Below, one piece after another: positions 5,212 through 7,206 of a DNA stretch of 7,206 bases. The translations under genes were made by a program, and so were the position numbers. Source of the DNA: Dehalococcoidales bacterium (GTDB taxonomy: Bacteria > Chloroflexota > Dehalococcoidia > Dehalococcoidales > RBG-16-60-22). The notes beneath the pieces were generated by a model, which searched no databases, was not told where the DNA came from, and worked only from the letters and a program-made list of their open reading frames with translations. Within the stretch, counting starts at the first letter, position 1. Each line of letters opens with the position of its first letter. Location of the stretch: NCBI GenBank assembly GCA_030628245.1, contig DAOVRI010000083.1, forward strand, positions 1 through 7,206. The letters are read 5' to 3'.

Positions 5212-6849
5212 CTACATCATACCGCCCATGCCGCCCATGCCATCCATACCGGCCGGCATACCACCGGCCGCCTTCTCCTTCTCCGGAATGTCGGCGACCA
5301 GAGATTCGGTTATCAGTACCATGACGGCGATACTGGCAGCATTCTCCAGACCGGTCCTGACCACCTTGGTCGGGTCAATGATACCCTTCTGCGCCATATC
5401 GGTAAATTCATCATCCTCGGCATCGTAGCCGATGCCTTTCGGGCTCTTTTTCACGGTATCGACGATTACCGACCCGTCCTTGCCGGCATTGACGGCAATC
5501 CAGCGAAGCGGCTCGACTAACGCCTTGCGGACGACATCGACACCGGTGGCTTCGTCTCCGGAAAGCTTCAGCTTGCCCAGGACCGGGAGAGCGCTGAGCA
5601 GGCCGACACCGCCGCCGGGCAGAATACCCTCTTCTACGGCGGCCTTGGTTGCCTGTAACGCATCCTCGACCCGGTGCTTCTTCTCCTTGAGCTCGACCTC
5701 GGTAGCGGCGCCCACCTTAACCACGGCAACGCCGCCGGCCAGCTTGGCCTGTCTCTCTTCGAGTTTCTCGCGGTCGAAGTCGGAGGTGGTCTCTTCCATC
5801 TGGGCTTTAATCTGTTTTATTCGCCCCGTAATGGCTTCCTCGGTCCCTTTGCCCTCGACAATCGTGGTATTGTCCTTATCCGAGGTTACGCGGCGGGCCC
5901 TGCCCAGGTCTTCCACGGTAACCGAGTCCAGTTTCCGCCCCACGTCTTCGGAGATAACCGTGCCGCCGGTAAGAATGGACAGGTCTTCCAGCATGGCTTT
6001 ACGCCGGTCACCGAATCCGGGGGCTTTAATCGCCAGAACGTTGATGGTGCCGCGCAGCTTGTTGACCACGAGGGTCGCCAGGGCTTCACCATCGACATCC
6101 TCGGCGACGATAAGCAGGTTCTTGGATACTTGAAGTATCTTCTCCAGGGCCGGCAGGAGGTCGGATACCGCCGATATTTTCTTATCGGTAATCAGAATAT
6201 AAGGGTCATCGATTTCCGTTTCCATGCGCTCCGCATTGGTGACGAAATAGGGGCTGATGTAACCGCGGTCGAACTGCATCCCCTCGACATACTCCACTTC
6301 GTACTGAGTACCCTTGGACTCCTCGACGGTGATAACGCCGTCCTTGCCGACTTTCTCCATAACATCAGCCAGCAGTTCGCCGATTTCCGTGTCCTTGGCG
6401 GTGATGGTGCCGACCTGAGCGATCTGCTCCTTGTCTTTCACCTCCTTGGAAGCCTTTTTCAGCTCCTCGACGATAGCGTTGGCCGCCTTCTGGATGCCTC
6501 TCTTTAAAGCCATGGCATCGGCGCCCGCGGCTATGTTCTTGAAACCTCCGGAGATGATAGCGTGCGCCAGGAGTGTCGAGGTGGTCGTGCCGTCGCCGCA
6601 GGCATCGTTGGTCTTGCTGGCGGCCTCTTTGACCAGCTGCACGCCCATATTCTCAAACGGGTCGGGAAGCTCAATGTCCTTGGCAATAGTGACCCCGTCA
6701 TCAATTACCGATGGTGCCCCCCATTTTTTATCCAGCGCCACGCAGTGTCCCTTGGGTCCCAGGGTGACTTTCACCGCGTCCGCTAAAGCATCAATTCCCT
6801 TCTTCAGGGCATGTCTTGCGTCTTCACCGAAAATAATCTGTTTTGCCAT
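5212..6849 (-). CDS. groEL: Chaperonin GroEL (60 kDa, group I)
   Basis: GroEL forms the 14-subunit double ring that, with the GroES lid, folds proteins in the cytoplasm at the expense of ATP. The 545 residues match the usual length. Nucleotide-site motifs are present: TLGPKG (29-34), D51, GDGTTT (85-90, with D86 equal to E. coli D87) and the catalytic aspartate D396 (E. coli D398) in RVEDALQATKAAVEEG. The GroEL signature AAVEEGILPGGG is at 403-414, and the chain ends with the flexible Gly-Met tail (529-545). The apical domain (about 190-375) is intact. An odd point is that the only cysteines, C36 and C84, both lie beside the nucleotide loops. The start is fixed by AGGAGG. The gene follows groES by 14 bases and ends before a strong terminator. 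Expression is probably heat-inducible as for most groESL operons, but the control region is outside the window. Confidence 0.98.
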   Translation of the reverse strand: MAKQIIFGEDARHALKKGIDALADAVKVTLGPKGHCVALDKKWGAPSVIDDGVTIAKDIELPDPFENMGVQLVKEAASKTNDACGDGTTTSTLLAHAIISGGFKNIAAGADAMALKRGIQKAANAIVEELKKASKEVKDKEQIAQVGTITAKDTEIGELLADVMEKVGKDGVITVEESKGTQYEVEYVEGMQFDRGYISPYFVTNAERMETEIDDPYILITDKKISAVSDLLPALEKILQVSKNLLIVAEDVDGEALATLVVNKLRGTINVLAIKAPGFGDRRKAMLEDLSILTGGTVISEDVGRKLDSVTVEDLGRARRVTSDKDNTTIVEGKGTEEAITGRIKQIKAQMEETTSDFDREKLEERQAKLAGGVAVVKVGAATEVELKEKKHRVEDALQATKAAVEEGILPGGGVGLLSALPVLGKLKLSGDEATGVDVVRKALVEPLRWIAVNAGKDGSVIVDTVKKSPKGIGYDAEDDEFTDMAQKGIIDPTKVVRTGLENAASIAVMVLITESLVADIPEKEKAAGGMPAGMDGMGGMGGMM

Positions 6850-6853
6850 TTCC

Positions 6854-6859
6854 CCTCCT
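6854..6859 (-). promoter_or_regulatory. Consensus ribosome binding site of groEL
   Basis: The minus strand reads AGGAGG here (continuing GGAA), 4 bases before the groEL ATG and within the 14-base gap after the groES stop. This full consensus site suits the high translation needed for GroEL. Confidence 0.75.
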
Positions 6860-6863
6860 TTTA

Positions 6864-7199
6864 TTAGAAACGGTGTATTTCTGTTTTGGATATTTTTTTC
6901 TCAGGCTCGCCTTTCTTCGCCAGAATATCGCTCTCGCGAAGGATAATCAGCTCTTCGTCGTCAACCTTGATTTCCGTGCCGCCGTATTTGGAGTAAATAA
7001 CCGTATCGCCGACTTTAAGGTTCATCGGAATCAGTTTACCGTCTTCGGACATTTTACCCGGTCCAACGGCCAGGACCTTTCCCTCCTGGGGTTTTTCTTT
7101 GGCTGTATCCGGTATATATATCCCGGACTTCGTCTTCTCTTCCTTTTCGATGGGTTTAACCAGAACACGGTCAGCCAGCGGCTGCAATTTAGCTGCCAT
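6864..7199 (-). CDS. groES: Co-chaperonin GroES (10 kDa) with a C-terminal extension
   Basis: GroES is the seven-subunit lid of GroEL. The start 'LQPLADRVLVKPIEKEEKTKSG' and the mobile loop with the GroEL-binding tripeptide IYI (27-29) in SGIYIPDTAKEKPQ are typical. So are VGPGK (45-49), the VGDTVIYSKYGGTEIK core (63-78) and the closing ELIILRESDILA (83-94). Most GroES proteins stop at or just after this point, near 95 residues; this one has 111. The extra 17 residues (95-111, KKGEPEKKISKTEIHRF) are charged and encoded by AT-rich DNA (19 G/C of 51 bases by my count), and leave only 14 bases before groEL. The ATG at 7199 fits the family N-terminus; the ribosome site and promoter are mostly beyond the right edge, so heat-shock elements such as CIRCE cannot be assessed. 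Confidence 0.96.
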   Translation of the reverse strand: MAAKLQPLADRVLVKPIEKEEKTKSGIYIPDTAKEKPQEGKVLAVGPGKMSEDGKLIPMNLKVGDTVIYSKYGGTEIKVDDEELIILRESDILAKKGEPEKKISKTEIHRF

Positions 7200-7206
7200 A
7201 CCATTC

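Noticed and set aside
5218..5265. Short repeats at the end of groEL
   Set aside because: They encode the usual Gly-Gly-Met tail of GroEL and are not an independent repeat element.
5432..6507. Long plus-strand open frames (233 and 277 codons) opposite groEL
   Set aside because: They lie wholly antisense to an intact groEL, their translations are low-complexity or show no known motif, and such frames commonly arise opposite GC-rich, highly biased genes.

Overview
The window (7,206 bases, moderately GC-rich, coding-dense) is a bacterial chromosomal segment of mainly housekeeping genes. The GroEL and GroES sequences are clearly bacterial, group I type. Three things together suggest a member of Chloroflexota, perhaps Dehalococcoidia: GroEL wording such as 'VTLGPKGH' and 'GAPSVIDDGVTIAKDIELPDPFENMG', a DUF5714-like cysteine-rich protein of a kind I associate with anaerobes, and the overall gene style. 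This placement is from memory and tentative; a GroEL or LysA phylogeny would settle it. I see no transposase, integrase, tRNA, rRNA, CRISPR array or other sign of a mobile region.

Layout. Positions 1-200 (minus) hold the N-terminal 66 codons of a clamp-loader delta' subunit (holB), cut by the window edge. Just upstream of it on the same strand is lysA (diaminopimelate decarboxylase, 215-1531); the two form a likely lysA-holB operon with a 14-base gap. A divergent intergenic region (1532-1766) carries a good sigma70-type promoter for lysA and a weaker one, with a terminator-like hairpin, for a 12-helix MFS exporter (1767-3026, plus). A near-consensus promoter then drives an M16 zinc peptidase (3101-4363, plus), which starts at TTG. 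It converges, with only 2 bases between stop codons, on a minus-strand cysteine-rich gene (4366-5061, DUF5714-like). That gene has its own promoter, overlapped by a palindrome. A strong hairpin terminator (5148-5169) ends the groES-groEL operon (minus, 7199 to 5212), whose promoter lies beyond the right edge.

How the genes fit together. Apart from groES-groEL (one chaperonin machine) and the lysA-holB pair (co-transcribed but functionally unrelated), the genes look like independent transcription units, each with a recognisable promoter. I found no multi-gene novel system. The most unusual points are an AT-rich 17-residue C-terminal extension of GroES that fills what is normally the groES-groEL spacer, a GroEL whose only two cysteines flank the predicted ATP pocket, the 14-cysteine DUF5714-like protein, and possible regulatory structures upstream of the MFS and cysteine-rich genes. 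No gene-free stretch exceeds 300 bases.
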